Source of the DNA: Mongoliitalea lutea
GTDB lineage: Bacteria; Bacteroidota; Bacteroidia; Cytophagales; Cyclobacteriaceae
NCBI RefSeq assembly: GCF_014652135.1
Contig: NZ_BMYF01000027.1
Location: forward strand, 1-52,986
Direction: 5' to 3'
DNA: 52,986 nucleotides
Below the pieces are notes generated by a model that searched no databases, was not told where the DNA came from, and saw only the letters and a list, made by a program, of their open reading frames with translations. Positions 29,467 through 39,639 of this stretch are shown here, in pieces. The translations under genes and the position numbers were made by a program. Every line of letters starts with the position of its first letter. Position 1 is the stretch's first letter.

Positions 29467-30099
29467 ATGTCTGGAATAATAGGTAAAAAAGTAGGAATGA
29501 CTAGCATTTTCAGTGCCGATGGACGTAATGTCGCATGCACGCTAATAGAAGCTGGTCCTTGCGTAGTGACGCAAGTAAAAAATGTTGAAACAGACGGGTA
29601 CAACGCTGTTCAATTGGCATTCGGTGAGCGTAAGGAGAAAAACACTCCTAAGCCATTGATCGGACACTTTAAAAAGGCCGGTACGACGCCAAAGCAGAAA
29701 GTTGTTGAATTCAGAGACTTTAGAGTCGAATTCGAAGGTCAGGTTGAACTTGGTAAATCAGTTATTGCTGATGAGGTATTCGTAGAAGGTGACTTCGTAG
29801 ATGCAATCGGTACTTCCAAAGGTAAAGGTTTCCAAGGGGTTGTAAAGAGACATGGTTTTGCCGGTGTGGGTGGTCAAACTCACGGTCAGCATAACAGACA
29901 GAGACACCCAGGTTCTATCGGTGCTTGTTCTTGGCCTTCAAGAGTATTCAAAGGTATGAGAATGGCGGGAAGAACAGGTGGTGACAGAGTGAAAGTTGTC
30001 AACCTGAAAGTCCTTAAAATCTATCCTGAAAAGAACTTGCTACTCGTGAGTGGTTCTGTTCCTGGTCCAAAAAATTCTTTCGTTATTCTAGAGAAGTAA
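29467..30099 (+). CDS. rplC: 50S ribosomal protein L3
   Basis: An early assembly protein near the peptidyl transferase centre. The 210-aa protein starts [15 protein letters not shown] and carries the family motif [20 protein letters not shown] (about residues 138-157), whose glutamine is methylated by PrmB in E. coli. Length is normal (209 aa). It is the first gene of its transcription unit, with a 60-base leader that could hold regulatory RNA; a 4-bp hairpin GCAC/GTGC is the only structure seen there. Confidence 0.98.
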   Translation: MSGIIGKKVGMTSIFSADGRNVACTLIEAGPCVVTQVKNVETDGYNAVQLAFGERKEKNTPKPLIGHFKKAGTTPKQKVVEFRDFRVEFEGQVELGKSVIADEVFVEGDFVDAIGTSKGKGFQGVVKRHGFAGVGGQTHGQHNRQRHPGSIGACSWPSRVFKGMRMAGRTGGDRVKVVNLKVLKIYPEKNLLLVSGSVPGPKNSFVILEK

Positions 30100-30103
30100 G
30101 AAA

Positions 30104-30730
30104 ATGGAATTAGCAGTATTAAAACATAACGGCGAAGATACAGGTAGAAAAATCACGCTTTCAGATGAGGTTTTTGCAATAGAGCCTAACGATCACGCGA
30201 TCTACCTAGATGTCAAACAATTTTTGGCTAACCAGAGACAAGGTACTCACAAGTCTAAAGAGAGAAATGAGGTAGCTGGTTCAACCAAGAAAATTAAAAA
30301 GCAAAAAGGTACCGGTGGTGCCAGAGCGGGTTCTTTGAAATCTCCATTGTTCAGAGGAGGAGGTAGAGTATTTGGTCCTAAGCCAAGAGACTATTCCTTC
30401 AAATTGAACAAGAAATTGAAGCAATTGGCTCGTAAGTCTGCTTTGTCTTATAAAGTAAAAGAGAATAGCTTACTAGTATTGGAAGGTGTCAGCTTTGATA
30501 CTCCAAAGACTAAAAACTATATCGCTTTCTTAAATGGTCTTTCACTAGCCGACAAGAAAACCTTGTTGGTACTTCCAGAAGTAAACAAAAACGTATACCT
30601 ATCCAGCAGAAACCTTCCTAAGGCGAAAGTGGTGACGGTTGACTCTTTGAATACTTATGAGTTGTTGAATGCTGACAGCTTGGTATTGTGCGAAGGCTCT
30701 GTAAGTAAATTAGAAAACATTTTATCGTAA
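30104..30730 (+). CDS. rplD: 50S ribosomal protein L4
   Basis: L4 lines the exit tunnel and in enterobacteria represses the S10 operon. The 208-aa protein has the tunnel loop with [20 protein letters not shown] (about 66-85) containing the macrolide-contact region, and [18 protein letters not shown]. The usual L4 target upstream of rpsJ cannot apply here, since rpsJ is in another unit. Gaps to rplC and rplW are 4 and 6 bases. Confidence 0.97.
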   Translation: MELAVLKHNGEDTGRKITLSDEVFAIEPNDHAIYLDVKQFLANQRQGTHKSKERNEVAGSTKKIKKQKGTGGARAGSLKSPLFRGGGRVFGPKPRDYSFKLNKKLKQLARKSALSYKVKENSLLVLEGVSFDTPKTKNYIAFLNGLSLADKKTLLVLPEVNKNVYLSSRNLPKAKVVTVDSLNTYELLNADSLVLCEGSVSKLENILS

Positions 30731-30736
30731 GAAGTC

Positions 30737-31024
30737 ATGCAGATATTAAAGAGACCTTTGATTACGGAGAAGATTTCTGCCATGAACGAAAAAGGCGTTT
30801 ATGGATTTGTAGTTGAAAAAACAGCTACTAAGCCAGAAATTAAAGAAGCCATCGAAAAAATGTACGGTGTGAAAGTGGAAGCTGTGCGTACCTTGAGAAT
30901 GCCAGGTAAGCCAAAAACCAGATACACCAAAACAAAAATAGTTTCAGGATTTTCTAAGCCTTACAAAAAGGCAATCGTGAAAGTTGCTGAAGGTGAAGTG
31001 ATCGATTTTTACGGAGAAATTTAA
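30737..31024 (+). CDS. rplW: 50S ribosomal protein L23
   Basis: L23 lies at the exit of the tunnel and docks trigger factor and SRP. The 95-aa protein starts QILKRPLITEKISAMNEKG, contains the family signature TKPEIKEAIEKMYGVKVEAV and a tail with KPYKKAIVKV. Length is close to E. coli (100). Confidence 0.97.
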   Translation: MQILKRPLITEKISAMNEKGVYGFVVEKTATKPEIKEAIEKMYGVKVEAVRTLRMPGKPKTRYTKTKIVSGFSKPYKKAIVKVAEGEVIDFYGEI

Positions 31025-31041
31025 TTGAATCATAGATAACA

Positions 31042-31866
31042 ATGGCAGTTAAAAAGTTAAAGCCTGTTACCCCGGGTACCCGATTTAGAGTGGCTCCTGT
31101 TTTTGATGAAATTACTGCATCAAAGCCAGAGAAATCTTTGTTGGCCCCGTTGAAAAAGACAGGTGGTAGAAATAATGCAGGTAAAATGACCTCCCGTTAT
31201 ATCGGTGGTGGTCACAAGAGAAGACTTAGAATCATCGATTTTAAGCGTAATAAATTTGGTATTCCTGCGGTAGTAAAGTCAGTTGAGTACGATCCAAACA
31301 GATCCGCTCGTATTGCTTTGTTGTACTACACAGACGGTACCAAGACCTACATTATTGCCCCGGAAGGTTTGCAAGTTGGACAAACAGTGATTTCCGGTGA
31401 GAGTGTTGCTCCAGAAGTGGGTAACGCGATGCACATGACCAATATGCCTTTAGGTACGATTGTTCATAACATCGAACTTAAGCCAGGAAAAGGTGGCGCT
31501 TTAGCACGTAGTGCGGGCGGCTATGCTCAGATTGTAGCGAGAGAAGGTAAGTACGTAACTGTAAAATTACCATCTGGCGAAATGAGATTAATCCTTGGTG
31601 CGTGTTTGGCTACAGTAGGTACTGTATCCAATGCTGACCATATGAATGTTAGGTTAGGTAAAGCCGGTAGAAACCGTTGGTTGGGAAGAAGACCTAGAAC
31701 CAGAGGTGTGGCGATGAACCCAGTTGATCACCCAATGGGTGGTGGTGAGGGTCGTTCATCCGGTGGACATCCAAGATCTAGAAAAGGCTTACTTGCAAAA
31801 GGTAAGAAAACTAGATCACCTAAGAAATATTCAAATAAATTCATTATCAGTAGACGTACGAAATAA
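31042..31866 (+). CDS. rplB: 50S ribosomal protein L2
   Basis: L2 bridges the subunits and helps form the peptidyl transferase centre. The 274-aa protein begins [16 protein letters not shown], with the [18 protein letters not shown] segment (59-77), and the C-terminal motif [19 protein letters not shown], whose histidine in DHPMGG is universally conserved. The basic tail ends TKSRRTK-like. rpsS starts 2 bases after the stop, in a very compact operon. Confidence 0.98.
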   Translation: MAVKKLKPVTPGTRFRVAPVFDEITASKPEKSLLAPLKKTGGRNNAGKMTSRYIGGGHKRRLRIIDFKRNKFGIPAVVKSVEYDPNRSARIALLYYTDGTKTYIIAPEGLQVGQTVISGESVAPEVGNAMHMTNMPLGTIVHNIELKPGKGGALARSAGGYAQIVAREGKYVTVKLPSGEMRLILGACLATVGTVSNADHMNVRLGKAGRNRWLGRRPRTRGVAMNPVDHPMGGGEGRSSGGHPRSRKGLLAKGKKTRSPKKYSNKFIISRRTK

Positions 31867-31868
31867 CT

Positions 31869-32147
31869 ATGGCACGTTCATTAAAAAAGGGTCCTTATAT
31901 AGAGCACCATTTGGCCAAGAAAGTGGATGTTATGAACGAATCAGGGAAAAAGTCTGTGATCAAAACTTGGTCCAGAAGATCAATGATCTCCCCGGATTTC
32001 GTAGGCCACACCTTTGCAGTGCATAATGGAAACAAGTTTATCCCAGTGTTTGTAACTGACAACATGGTTGGACATAAATTGGGTGAATTTGCACCTACCA
32101 GAAACTTCAGAGGTCACATTGCCAAAAAAGATAAAGGAAAGAGATAA
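31869..32147 (+). CDS. rpsS: 30S ribosomal protein S19
   Basis: S19 pairs with S13 at the head of the 30S subunit. The 92-aa protein (E. coli 92) starts [19 protein letters not shown] and contains the conserved [20 protein letters not shown] and [14 protein letters not shown]. rplV follows 2 bases after its stop. Confidence 0.98.
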   Translation: MARSLKKGPYIEHHLAKKVDVMNESGKKSVIKTWSRRSMISPDFVGHTFAVHNGNKFIPVFVTDNMVGHKLGEFAPTRNFRGHIAKKDKGKR

Positions 32148-32149
32148 TC

Positions 32150-32536
32150 ATGGAAGCAATAGCAAGATTAAACAACGTTCCTACTTCTCCACGCAAAATG
32201 CGTTTGGTAGCTGACCTCGTGAGAGGTAAAAGAGTAGGACATGCACTAAGCATATTGAAGTTTACTCCGAACCACGGTTCCATTAAGTTAGAGAAGCTTC
32301 TTCTTTCTGCTGTAGCCAATTGGCAAGCGAAAAACCCAGATGTAAAGCTGGAAGACGCAGATTTATATGTGAAAACTATCTTTGTTGACGAAGGTCGTAT
32401 GTTGAAAAGACTAAGACCTGCTCCTCAGGGTAGAGCTCACAGAATCCGTAAAAGATCAAATCATGTAACCTTGATCGTTGATGAAGTCAACACAGGTGTT
32501 ACCGCTGATGAAGTAGAAACAACAGAAAACAACTAA
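32150..32536 (+). CDS. rplV: 50S ribosomal protein L22
   Basis: L22 lines the nascent-chain exit tunnel and is part of the macrolide and stalling site. The 128-aa protein (E. coli 110) has the N-terminal [20 protein letters not shown] and the beta-hairpin with [20 protein letters not shown] (around 84-103), which reaches into the tunnel. The extra length is an acidic Val/Thr/Glu-rich C-terminus ending EVETTENN. Confidence 0.98.
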   Translation: MEAIARLNNVPTSPRKMRLVADLVRGKRVGHALSILKFTPNHGSIKLEKLLLSAVANWQAKNPDVKLEDADLYVKTIFVDEGRMLKRLRPAPQGRAHRIRKRSNHVTLIVDEVNTGVTADEVETTENN

Positions 32537-32549
32537 TTAAAATCAGACT

Positions 32550-33290
32550 ATGGGACAAAAAATCAACCCAATTGGTTTTAGACTTGGTGTAATCAAGGGA
32601 TGGGACTCTAACTGGTACGGTGGCAAAGATTTCGCTGATAAACTATATGAGGATCAGCAGATCAGAAAATATGTCAACGCTAGAATTCCAAAAGGAGGTA
32701 TCTCTAAAGTTATCATCGAAAGAACTTTGAAAAGAATCACTTTGACTATCCACACTGCTAGACCAGGAGTGGTAATCGGTAAAGGTGGTGCTGAAGTTGA
32801 TAAATTGAAGGAAGAGTTGAAGAAACTTACCAACAAGGATGTTCAAATCAACATCTTTGAAATTAAGCGTCCTGAATTGGATGCGAAATTGGTTGGTGAG
32901 TCTATCGCTCAGCAATTACAAGCGCGTATTTCCTTCAGAAGAGCGATGAAGCAATCAATTGCTGCTACCATGAGAGTGGGTGCTGAAGGTATCAAAATCA
33001 AACTTTCCGGTAGATTAGGTGGTGCTGAGATGGCACGTTCCGAGATGTATAAAGAAGGAAGAATTCCTTTGCATACATTGAGAGCAGACATCGATTATGC
33101 AGTATCTGAGGCCTTGACTGTATATGGTATCATTGGTATCAAAGTATGGATCTTCAAGGGTGAAGTATACGGAAAGAGAGACCTTTCTCCTAACATTGGT
33201 GCTGCTGAGAGCAAGTCTAATGCTGGTAACCAAGCCAACAGAGGCAAGCGCAGAGAAGGCGGTCCAAAGAGAAGAAAGAGAAATAACTAA
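32550..33290 (+). CDS. rpsC: 30S ribosomal protein S3
   Basis: S3 is part of the mRNA entry gate and helicase. The 246-aa protein (E. coli 233) starts [17 protein letters not shown], contains the KH-domain loop [13 protein letters not shown] (about 74-86) and the S3 signature in the C-terminal half ([18 protein letters not shown]). The final segment is Arg/Lys-rich ([14 protein letters not shown]). It follows rplV by 13 bases. Confidence 0.98.
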   Translation: MGQKINPIGFRLGVIKGWDSNWYGGKDFADKLYEDQQIRKYVNARIPKGGISKVIIERTLKRITLTIHTARPGVVIGKGGAEVDKLKEELKKLTNKDVQINIFEIKRPELDAKLVGESIAQQLQARISFRRAMKQSIAATMRVGAEGIKIKLSGRLGGAEMARSEMYKEGRIPLHTLRADIDYAVSEALTVYGIIGIKVWIFKGEVYGKRDLSPNIGAAESKSNAGNQANRGKRREGGPKRRKRNN

Positions 33291-33313
33291 TTTATCACCA
33301 TTAGTGAGAAATC

Positions 33314-33733
33314 ATGTTACAGCCGAAAAGAACAAAATATAGAAAAATGCATAAGGGCAGAATCAAAGGGATCGCTCAAAGAGGTCATACTCTTTCGTTC
33401 GGTAACTTTGGTATCAAGTCCCTAGAGGCAGGTTGGATAACTTCCCGTCAGATTGAGGCCGCTCGTATTGCTATGACAAGAGCAATGAAGAGAGAAGGTC
33501 AGGTTTGGATCAGAATTTTCCCTGACAAACCAATCACTAAGAAGCCTGCAGAAGTACGTATGGGTAAAGGTAAAGGTGCTCCTGAATACTGGGTTGCAGT
33601 AATCAAGCCAGGAACAATCCTTTTCGAAGCAACAGGCGTAAGCTTGGAGGTAGCGAAAGAGGCCTTGAGATTGGCACAGCAAAAACTTCCTGTTAGTACG
33701 AATTTCATTGTACGTAGAGATTACGTAGGATAA
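33314..33733 (+). CDS. rplP: 50S ribosomal protein L16
   Basis: L16 sits by the A and P sites and positions tRNA. The 139-aa protein begins [19 protein letters not shown] and carries [20 protein letters not shown] and [19 protein letters not shown], the region that contacts the central protuberance. Its conserved arginine in the GKGKG stretch is the usual position for hydroxylation in other bacteria. Length is normal (136 aa in E. coli). Confidence 0.98.
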   Translation: MLQPKRTKYRKMHKGRIKGIAQRGHTLSFGNFGIKSLEAGWITSRQIEAARIAMTRAMKREGQVWIRIFPDKPITKKPAEVRMGKGKGAPEYWVAVIKPGTILFEATGVSLEVAKEALRLAQQKLPVSTNFIVRRDYVG

Positions 33734-33741
33734 TAAACACT

Positions 33742-33936
33742 ATGAAAAACTCAGAAATCAGATCACTTTCCGAAAGTGAAATCATCGAGCGTATAGCCGC
33801 TGAGCAGCAGAATTTGACCAAGTTAAATTTCGCTCATGCTATTTCTCCTATTGAGAATCCAAATAAAATTAGGGAATCAAGACGTTTTATCGCGAGACTA
33901 CAAACGATCTTGACAGAAAAACAAATAGCTAAATAA
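33742..33936 (+). CDS. rpmC: 50S ribosomal protein L29
   Basis: A small helical protein at the exit tunnel. The 64-aa product begins [19 protein letters not shown] and ends [18 protein letters not shown]; the helical hairpin with [16 protein letters not shown] fits L29. Length 63-64 aa is typical. It lies between rplP (8 bases) and rpsQ (7 bases). Confidence 0.96.
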   Translation: MKNSEIRSLSESEIIERIAAEQQNLTKLNFAHAISPIENPNKIRESRRFIARLQTILTEKQIAK

Positions 33937-33943
33937 GATAAAG

Positions 33944-34207
33944 ATGGCTACTACTGAGAGAAATCTACGTAAAGAGAGAATTGGCAAAGTAGTCAGCAAC
34001 AAGATGGAGAAATCTATCACAGTTGCCGTAGAGAGAAAGGTGAAACACCCAATCTACGGCAAGTTTGTTGCGAAGACTACCAAATTTATGGTTCATGACG
34101 AGACAAATGATGCTAGAGAAGGCGATGTTGTCAAAATTAGCGAAACTCGTCCGCTGAGTAAAAACAAGCGTTGGAGATTAGTAGAAATTATAGAAAGGGC
34201 TAAGTAA
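33944..34207 (+). CDS. rpsQ: 30S ribosomal protein S17
   Basis: A primary 16S rRNA binder with an OB fold. The 87-aa protein has [20 protein letters not shown] and the conserved [20 protein letters not shown] (about 51-70). Length equals the family norm (84 aa in E. coli). rplN begins 2 bases after the stop. Confidence 0.97.
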   Translation: MATTERNLRKERIGKVVSNKMEKSITVAVERKVKHPIYGKFVAKTTKFMVHDETNDAREGDVVKISETRPLSKNKRWRLVEIIERAK

Positions 34208-34209
34208 TC

Positions 34210-34578
34210 ATGATACAGCAAGAATCCAGACTAAGCGTTGCGGATAATTCCGGTGCCAAAGAGGTGCTAGTAATCCGCGTTTTGGGTGGTACCAAGAAAA
34301 GGTATGCTTCCATCGGAGACAAAGTTGTAGTGACAGTTAAATCTGCTCTTTCTTCCAGCAACATGAAAAAAGGTACCGTTTCTAAAGCGGTTATCGTGAG
34401 AACGAAGAAAGAAATCAGACGTAAAGACGGTTCTTACATCAGATTTGAAGATAATGCTGCTGTATTATTGAACAACAACAACGAACCAAGAGGTAGCCGT
34501 ATCTTCGGTCCTGTTGCGAGAGAGTTGAGAGATAAGCAGTATATGAAGATTGTATCTTTAGCCCCAGAAGTATTGTAA
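34210..34578 (+). CDS. rplN: 50S ribosomal protein L14
   Basis: L14 forms an intersubunit bridge and is the target of RsfS silencing. The 122-aa protein starts [20 protein letters not shown] and contains [11 protein letters not shown] and [21 protein letters not shown], both hallmarks. Length matches E. coli (123). rplX follows 2 bases later. Confidence 0.98.
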   Translation: MIQQESRLSVADNSGAKEVLVIRVLGGTKKRYASIGDKVVVTVKSALSSSNMKKGTVSKAVIVRTKKEIRRKDGSYIRFEDNAAVLLNNNNEPRGSRIFGPVARELRDKQYMKIVSLAPEVL

Positions 34579-34580
34579 TC

Positions 34581-34925
34581 ATGGAAAGAAAATTTAACAA
34601 GCAGCCAAAGCTACACATCAGAAGAGATGACGTCGTAAAGGTGTTGTCAGGAGATGATAAAGGCAAAACAGGTAAAGTTTTGTCCGTAGATCTTGAAAAA
34701 AGAAGGGCTATCGTAGAAGGTCTTAACATGGTAACAAAGCATGTGAAGCCTACAGCTTCCAATCCTCAAGGAGGAATCGAGAAAAAAGAAGCTCCGATTC
34801 ATATTAGTAACTTGATGCTTATCGATCCTAAAACAGGTGAAGCTACCAAAACTGGTAGAAAAAGAAATGAGCAAGGTAAATTGGTAAGATATTCCAAAAA
34901 AACAGGGGAGGTGATCAATGGCTAA
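34581..34925 (+). CDS. rplX: 50S ribosomal protein L24
   Basis: An assembly-initiating 23S rRNA binder with a KOW fold. The 114-aa protein has the KOW motif in [20 protein letters not shown] (about 15-34) and [20 protein letters not shown]. Length is slightly above E. coli (104). The last 8 bases overlap the start of rplE, so the two are translationally coupled. Confidence 0.97.
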   Translation: MERKFNKQPKLHIRRDDVVKVLSGDDKGKTGKVLSVDLEKRRAIVEGLNMVTKHVKPTASNPQGGIEKKEAPIHISNLMLIDPKTGEATKTGRKRNEQGKLVRYSKKTGEVING

Positions 34926-35475
34926 GCCTAGAGTAAAAGATAGATATTTGACAGAAATCGCTCCTGAATTGAAGGAGAAGTTTCAGTATAAGTCAGTAAT
35001 GCAAGTACCAAAGTTGACCAAAATTGTGGTTAACAAAGGTATCGGTGCTGCTGTTGCTGACAAAAAGTTGGTAGACCAAGGAGTAGAAGAGCTTAGCTTG
35101 ATCACTGGTCAGAGAGCTGTAGCCACTAAAGCTAAGACCTCTGTATCCAACTTTAAGTTGAGAGAGGGTATGCCAATTGGTGCAAAAGTTACCTTAAGAG
35201 GTGACAGAATGTACGAATTCTTAGACAGATTGATGACTGTTGCGCTTCCTCGTGTAAGAGATTTCAAAGGTATCAGCGATAAAGGTTTTGACGGAAGAGG
35301 TAACTATACCTTGGGTGTAACCGAGCAGATCATTTTCCCTGAAATCAGCATCGAGAAAGTAAACAGAATCTCCGGTATGGACATCACTTTTGTGACTACT
35401 GCTGCAACTGATGAAGAAAGCTATGCATTGTTGAAAGCTTTCGGTATGCCTTTCGTAAACAAAAATAATCAATAA
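34918..35475 (+). CDS. rplE: 50S ribosomal protein L5
   Basis: L5 binds 5S rRNA at the central protuberance. The 185-aa protein (E. coli 179) contains [16 protein letters not shown] (about 27-42), the conserved [20 protein letters not shown], and [11 protein letters not shown]. Its start overlaps rplX; rpsN starts 4 bases after its stop. Confidence 0.98.
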   Translation: MAKPRVKDRYLTEIAPELKEKFQYKSVMQVPKLTKIVVNKGIGAAVADKKLVDQGVEELSLITGQRAVATKAKTSVSNFKLREGMPIGAKVTLRGDRMYEFLDRLMTVALPRVRDFKGISDKGFDGRGNYTLGVTEQIIFPEISIEKVNRISGMDITFVTTAATDEESYALLKAFGMPFVNKNNQ

Positions 35476-35479
35476 GAAT

Positions 35480-35749
35480 ATGGCAAGAGAGTCATTAAAA
35501 GCTCGCGAGAGAAAAAGAGAACATCTTGTAGCCAAGTTTGCTAAGAAAAGAGCAGAACTGAAAGCTGCTGGTGATTATGAAGCTTTGGATAAACTTCCTA
35601 AAAATTCATCTCCGGTTAGACTACACAACAGATGTAAATTGACCGGTCGTCCGAAAGGATACATGAGGAAGTTTGGTATCAACAGGGTAACCTTCAGAGA
35701 AATGGCTTCTGCTGGAAAAATCCCAGGTGTAACCAAGTCTAGCTGGTAA
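35480..35749 (+). CDS. rpsN: 30S ribosomal protein S14, zinc-free type
   Basis: The 89-aa protein has the family core [20 protein letters not shown] and the C-terminal [10 protein letters not shown]. Only one cysteine remains, so the four-cysteine zinc ribbon of S14Z (61 aa) is absent, and the length fits the zinc-independent type. It is the last gene before an 84-base gap with a promoter-like box, separating it from rpsH. Confidence 0.97.
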   Translation: MARESLKARERKREHLVAKFAKKRAELKAAGDYEALDKLPKNSSPVRLHNRCKLTGRPKGYMRKFGINRVTFREMASAGKIPGVTKSSW

Positions 35750-35786
35750 AAATCGGATAACTGTTTTTATTCTGAAAATCATTGTG

Positions 35787-35794
35787 TAACTTTG
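35787..35794 (+). promoter_or_regulatory. Internal promoter-like -7 box before rpsH
   Basis: TAACTTTG matches the -7 consensus exactly, 39 bases before rpsH. The -33 region (about 35763) reads only GTT/TTT, so the promoter may be weak or partial. It lies in an 84-base gap, the widest in the S10-spc-alpha block, and could allow separate control of the downstream half. Confidence 0.5.
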
Positions 35795-35833
35795 CACGCC
35801 CGTTTGGGAAAGTGCAGTTAGACTTATATAATT

Positions 35834-36229
35834 ATGACTGATCCAATAGCTGATTATCTAACGAGATTGAGAAACGCCATCAAGGCGTCTCATCGTATAG
35901 TTGAGATACCTGCTTCTAACATCAAAAAGGAAATGACCAAAGTGTTGTTTGACAAAGGTTATATTCAAAACTATAAGTTCGAGGAGAATGGTCCTCAAGG
36001 AACTATTAAAATAGCTTTGAAGTACAACCCGGCAACCAAGCAAAACGCAATCGTAAGCCTTTCAAGAATTAGTAAGCCAGGTTTGAGAAAGTATGTGAAA
36101 CATGGAGACCTACCAAGAGTTATCAACGGCTTGGGAATTGCTATCCTGTCCACATCTAAGGGTGTAATGACCGATAAAGAAGCCCGAGTAGAGGGTATCG
36201 GTGGAGAAGTACTTTGCTACGTATATTAA
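35834..36229 (+). CDS. rpsH: 30S ribosomal protein S8
   Basis: S8 organises the central domain of 16S rRNA and, in E. coli, represses the spc operon. The 131-aa protein starts MTDPIADYLTRLRNAIKAS, and ends with the universal segment GLGIAILSTSKGVMTDKEAR. Length matches the family (130 aa). It is the first gene after the internal promoter-like box. Confidence 0.98.
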   Translation: MTDPIADYLTRLRNAIKASHRIVEIPASNIKKEMTKVLFDKGYIQNYKFEENGPQGTIKIALKYNPATKQNAIVSLSRISKPGLRKYVKHGDLPRVINGLGIAILSTSKGVMTDKEARVEGIGGEVLCYVY

Positions 36230-36238
36230 TAAACCGCC

Positions 36239-36796
36239 ATGTCAAGAATAGGTAAAAAACCAATAAATCTACCTGCGGGTGTTACTGTAGACGTGTCAGC
36301 ACACAATACTGTCACTGTTAAAGGTCCCAAAGGTACGCTAGTGAGGGATGTGAATCCCGATATTACCGTGAAGGTTGAAGGCAATGAATTGCTTGTAGAA
36401 AGACCAACGGACTCCAAAAGACATAAGTCTCTACACGGATTGTACCGTTCTTTGATCAACAACATGGTTGTTGGTGTATCCGATGGATTCAAAAAAGAGA
36501 TGGAACTAGTCGGTGTGGGTTACAAGGCATCTAATCAAGGACAAGTGTTAGAACTTTCCCTTGGTTATTCCCACAGTATTTTCTTTGCGCTTCCTGAGTC
36601 AATCAAATTGACTACAGAGACTCCAAAAGGTAAAAACCCTTTGGTGACTTTGGAAGGTATCGACAAAGAATTAGTAGGTCAGATAGCTGCAAAAATCCGC
36701 TCCTTGCGTAAGGTTGAACCTTACAAAGGTAAAGGTGTACGCTTCGTAGGTGAAATTGTAAGACGTAAGGCTGGTAAAACTGCTGGTAAAAAATAA
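36239..36796 (+). CDS. rplF: 50S ribosomal protein L6
   Basis: A two-domain protein near the factor-binding site. The 185-aa protein (E. coli 177) starts MSRIGKKPINLPAGVTVDVS and has MELVGVGYKASNQGQVLELS and the C-terminal IRSLRKVEPYKGKGVRFVGE, whose RKVEPYKGKG is a hallmark of L6. rplR follows 5 bases after its stop. Confidence 0.98.
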   Translation: MSRIGKKPINLPAGVTVDVSAHNTVTVKGPKGTLVRDVNPDITVKVEGNELLVERPTDSKRHKSLHGLYRSLINNMVVGVSDGFKKEMELVGVGYKASNQGQVLELSLGYSHSIFFALPESIKLTTETPKGKNPLVTLEGIDKELVGQIAAKIRSLRKVEPYKGKGVRFVGEIVRRKAGKTAGKK

Positions 36797-36801
36797 TTAA
36801 G

Positions 36802-37152
36802 ATGGCTTTTAATAAGAATTTCAGAAGACTTAGAATCAAAAAAAGTATCCGTAGAAAAATCAACGGTACTGATTCAAGACCTCGTTTGTCAGTATTTAAA
36901 AGCAATACTGGTATTTACGCTCAATTAGTGGATGATTTGAAAGGTCATACGCTTGCCTTTGCGTCTTCCAAAGAACTTGGTTCCGTAAAAAATGCCAATG
37001 TATCAGTTTCTAAAGAGGTTGGTAAAAAACTAGCTGAAAGAGCTGTTGAAAAGGGTGTTGCGGAAGTAGTATTTGATAGAAGCGGCTATTTGTATCATGG
37101 TAACGTTAAAGCTTTAGCCGACGGTGCTAGAGAAGGTGGCCTTAAATTCTAA
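36802..37152 (+). CDS. rplR: 50S ribosomal protein L18
   Basis: L18 binds 5S rRNA with L5. The 116-aa protein has an Arg/Lys-rich N-terminus ([20 protein letters not shown]), [18 protein letters not shown] and [20 protein letters not shown] near the end. Length matches E. coli (117). The order rplF-rplR-rpsE-rpmD-rplO is the normal spc order. Confidence 0.98.
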   Translation: MAFNKNFRRLRIKKSIRRKINGTDSRPRLSVFKSNTGIYAQLVDDLKGHTLAFASSKELGSVKNANVSVSKEVGKKLAERAVEKGVAEVVFDRSGYLYHGNVKALADGAREGGLKF

Positions 37153-37157
37153 TAATT

Positions 37158-37676
37158 ATGTCTCAACTAAGAAGAAAACCCATCAGGGCAACAGATACTG
37201 AGTTAAAAGAAAAAGTAGTAGCGATCAACCGTGTTGCGAAAGTAGTAAAAGGTGGTCGTAGATTTTCTTTCTCTGCAATCGTGGTAGTAGGTGACGGAAA
37301 TGGCGTGGTAGGTTACGGCCTAGGAAAAGCTAACGAAGTTACAGATGCAATCACAAAAGGAATCGAAGACGCTAAGAAAAATTTGGTAAGAGTACCTGTA
37401 TTGAAAGGTACTATTCCTCATGAGCAACTTGGTAAATTCGGTGGTGGTTTTGTATTGATCAAGCCAGCAGCAGCAGGTACCGGTGTTATTGCCGGTGGTG
37501 CGATGCGTGCGGTTTTGGAATCTGCTGGCGTTACAGACGTATTGGCTAAATCCAAAGGATCATCCAATCCTCACAACGTGGTAAAGGCTACTATTGATGC
37601 CTTGGTACAATTAAGAGATGCTATCAGCGTTTCTCAGCAGAGAGGTGTTAAAATGTCAAAAGTATTTAACGGCTAA
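37158..37676 (+). CDS. rpsE: 30S ribosomal protein S5
   Basis: S5 lines the mRNA entry site and affects accuracy. The 172-aa protein (E. coli 167) contains the double-stranded RNA-binding N-terminal domain with [20 protein letters not shown] (about 30-49), [14 protein letters not shown], and the C-terminal [20 protein letters not shown]. The spectinomycin-loop region is intact. rpmD begins 5 bases after its stop. Confidence 0.98.
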   Translation: MSQLRRKPIRATDTELKEKVVAINRVAKVVKGGRRFSFSAIVVVGDGNGVVGYGLGKANEVTDAITKGIEDAKKNLVRVPVLKGTIPHEQLGKFGGGFVLIKPAAAGTGVIAGGAMRAVLESAGVTDVLAKSKGSSNPHNVVKATIDALVQLRDAISVSQQRGVKMSKVFNG

Positions 37677-37681
37677 GAGAA

Positions 37682-37861
37682 ATGGCGAAGGTAAAAATCA
37701 CACAAGTTAAAAGTACCATCAAAAGACCAAAAGATCAAAAAGCAACTATCATCGCTTTGGGTCTTGGAAAAATCAACAGGTCTGTATTAGTAGAATCAAA
37801 TCCTGCTATCAATGGTATGATCAATAAAGTTAGTCACCTTGTAAAAGTGGAGGAAGCTTAA
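37682..37861 (+). CDS. rpmD: 50S ribosomal protein L30
   Basis: A 59-aa protein starting [20 protein letters not shown] and continuing with the L30 core [15 protein letters not shown], ending HLVKVEEA. Length equals the family norm (59 aa). It is placed exactly between rpsE (5-base gap) and rplO (2-base gap), as in other spc operons. Confidence 0.95.
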   Translation: MAKVKITQVKSTIKRPKDQKATIIALGLGKINRSVLVESNPAINGMINKVSHLVKVEEA

Positions 37862-37863
37862 TT

Positions 37864-38310
37864 ATGAAACTACATACACTAAAACCTGCAGAAGGTTCTA
37901 TCAAATCTCGTAAAAGAATTGGTCGTGGTACTGGTTCTGGAAGAGGAGGAACATCTACAAGAGGTCATAAAGGTGCCAAATCAAGATCTGGTTACAAAAC
38001 TAAGCTTGGTTTCGAAGGTGGTCAGATGCCACTTCAGAGACGAGTACCTAAGTTTGGTTTCAAGAGCTTAAATAAAGTTTTTGCGAAACCAATCAACTTG
38101 AATACACTGCAAGATTTGGCTTCTGAGTTCAATTTGGACACCATTACTTTCGATACTTTAGTAGAACACGGATTAGTTTCTAAAAAAGATGTTGTAAAAG
38201 TGTTGGGTAGAGGCGAACTTACGGCCAAATTAAATGTAAGTGCTCACTCTTTCTCTGCTTCCGCTGTTGAAGCTATCGAAAAAGTAGGCGGATCAGTAAA
38301 CAAGATTTAA
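37864..38310 (+). CDS. rplO: 50S ribosomal protein L15
   Basis: A late-binding 23S rRNA protein. The 148-aa protein has a Gly/Arg/Lys-rich disordered N-terminal half with [20 protein letters not shown] (about 19-38) and [17 protein letters not shown], then a folded C-terminal domain ending [13 protein letters not shown]. Length fits E. coli (144). secY follows after 6 bases. Confidence 0.98.
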   Translation: MKLHTLKPAEGSIKSRKRIGRGTGSGRGGTSTRGHKGAKSRSGYKTKLGFEGGQMPLQRRVPKFGFKSLNKVFAKPINLNTLQDLASEFNLDTITFDTLVEHGLVSKKDVVKVLGRGELTAKLNVSAHSFSASAVEAIEKVGGSVNKI

Positions 38311-38316
38311 GATTAA

Positions 38317-39639
38317 ATGAAAAAGTTCATCTCAACAGTTAAGAATATCTTTTCTATTGAAGATTTGAGGATCCGTATCTTGAATACAATCGGCTTGCTG
38401 ATTGTATTCAGATTGGGTTCTTTCATCGTTTTACCAGGTGTAGATCCATCTAAGTTAGGTGACGCACCAGAAGGTATATTTGGTTTGATCGATACATTCC
38501 TAGGTGGTGCCTTCAGTAATGCTTCCATCTTTGGTTTGGGTATCATGCCATACATCTCTGCATCCATCGTGTTGCAGCTGTTAACTGTTGGAGTTCCATA
38601 TTTTCAAAAATTACAGAAAGAGGGAGAATCGGGTCGTAAAAGAATCAATCAGATCACCCGTGTATTGACAATTGCAATTACAGTTGCTCAAGGTATTGGT
38701 TACATCACCGCTACCATCCTTCCAACTGGCGCAGTAATGGTTGATACTACACTATTTATGTTCAGTTCATTGGTATTGCTTTCTGCTGGTACTATGTTCT
38801 GTATGTGGATTGGTGAGAAGATCACTGAAAAAGGTATCGGTAACGGTATCTCTATGTTGATCATGATTGGTATTATCTCCAGATTCCCTGGTGCTATTAT
38901 TGCTGAGGTTCTTTCTAAAGGTACTTCTGGTATGTTGCTTTTATTGTTAGAAGCTGCTGTATTGTTCTTCGTGGTGTTAGGTACTGTTGCTTTGACAGAG
39001 GCTACCCGCAGAATCCCTGTACAGTATGCAAAGCAAGTTGTAGGTGGAAAAGTATATGGCGGTCAGAGACAGTATATCCCTATCAAGGTGAATGCTTCCG
39101 GTGTTATGCCAATCATCTTTGCTCAGTCTTTGATGTTCCTTCCTGCTTTGATTGCGCAGATTTGGTCTGCTGACAATGATATTGCAAACTACATCGGTAG
39201 CACATTTAGTGATTTCACATCTTGGCAGTACAATTTAGTATTTGCTATCATGATTATTCTTTTCACCTTCTTCTACACTGCGATCACGGTCAACCCTGAG
39301 CAAATTTCTGAAGATTTGAAAAGAAACGGTGGATTTGTTCCTGGTATCAAGCCAGGTGCTCCTACTGCTGATTTCATTGATAACATCATCTCTAGAATTA
39401 CACTTCCAGGATCTATACTACTTTCTGTAGTCGCTATTCTTCCTGCATTCGCTATTATTGCCGGTGTAGGCGGAGAGTTTGCTCAATTCTATGGTGGTAC
39501 ATCCTTATTGATTATGGTGGGTGTTATCATGGATACCCTAAGACAAATCGAAAGTTACTTGTTGATGAGACATTATGAGGGTATGATGAAGAGTGGTAAT
39601 ATGAAAAACAACACTTCAAATTACGCGCCCGCAATATGA
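38317..39639 (+). CDS. secY: Preprotein translocase subunit SecY
   Basis: The channel subunit of the Sec translocase in the inner membrane. The 440-aa protein (E. coli 443) shows about ten transmembrane helices, the plug-region and TM2 segment FGLGIMPYISASIVLQLL, and the cytoplasmic loop YVAVTEA-type region (VALTEATRRIPVQYAKQVVG) plus the C5 loop QISEDLKRNGGFVPGIKPG. Its partner SecE is at 14111. The last 4 bases overlap the start of map (ATGA), so no adk gene intervenes as it does in E. coli-like spc operons. Confidence 0.98.
   Translation: MKKFISTVKNIFSIEDLRIRILNTIGLLIVFRLGSFIVLPGVDPSKLGDAPEGIFGLIDTFLGGAFSNASIFGLGIMPYISASIVLQLLTVGVPYFQKLQKEGESGRKRINQITRVLTIAITVAQGIGYITATILPTGAVMVDTTLFMFSSLVLLSAGTMFCMWIGEKITEKGIGNGISMLIMIGIISRFPGAIIAEVLSKGTSGMLLLLLEAAVLFFVVLGTVALTEATRRIPVQYAKQVVGGKVYGGQRQYIPIKVNASGVMPIIFAQSLMFLPALIAQIWSADNDIANYIGSTFSDFTSWQYNLVFAIMIILFTFFYTAITVNPEQISEDLKRNGGFVPGIKPGAPTADFIDNIISRITLPGSILLSVVAILPAFAIIAGVGGEFAQFYGGTSLLIMVGVIMDTLRQIESYLLMRHYEGMMKSGNMKNNTSNYAPAI

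Noticed and set aside
39636-39639. Missing adk between secY and map
   Set aside because: The 4-base overlap of secY and map leaves no room for it; absence here is normal for this phylum and not a deletion.
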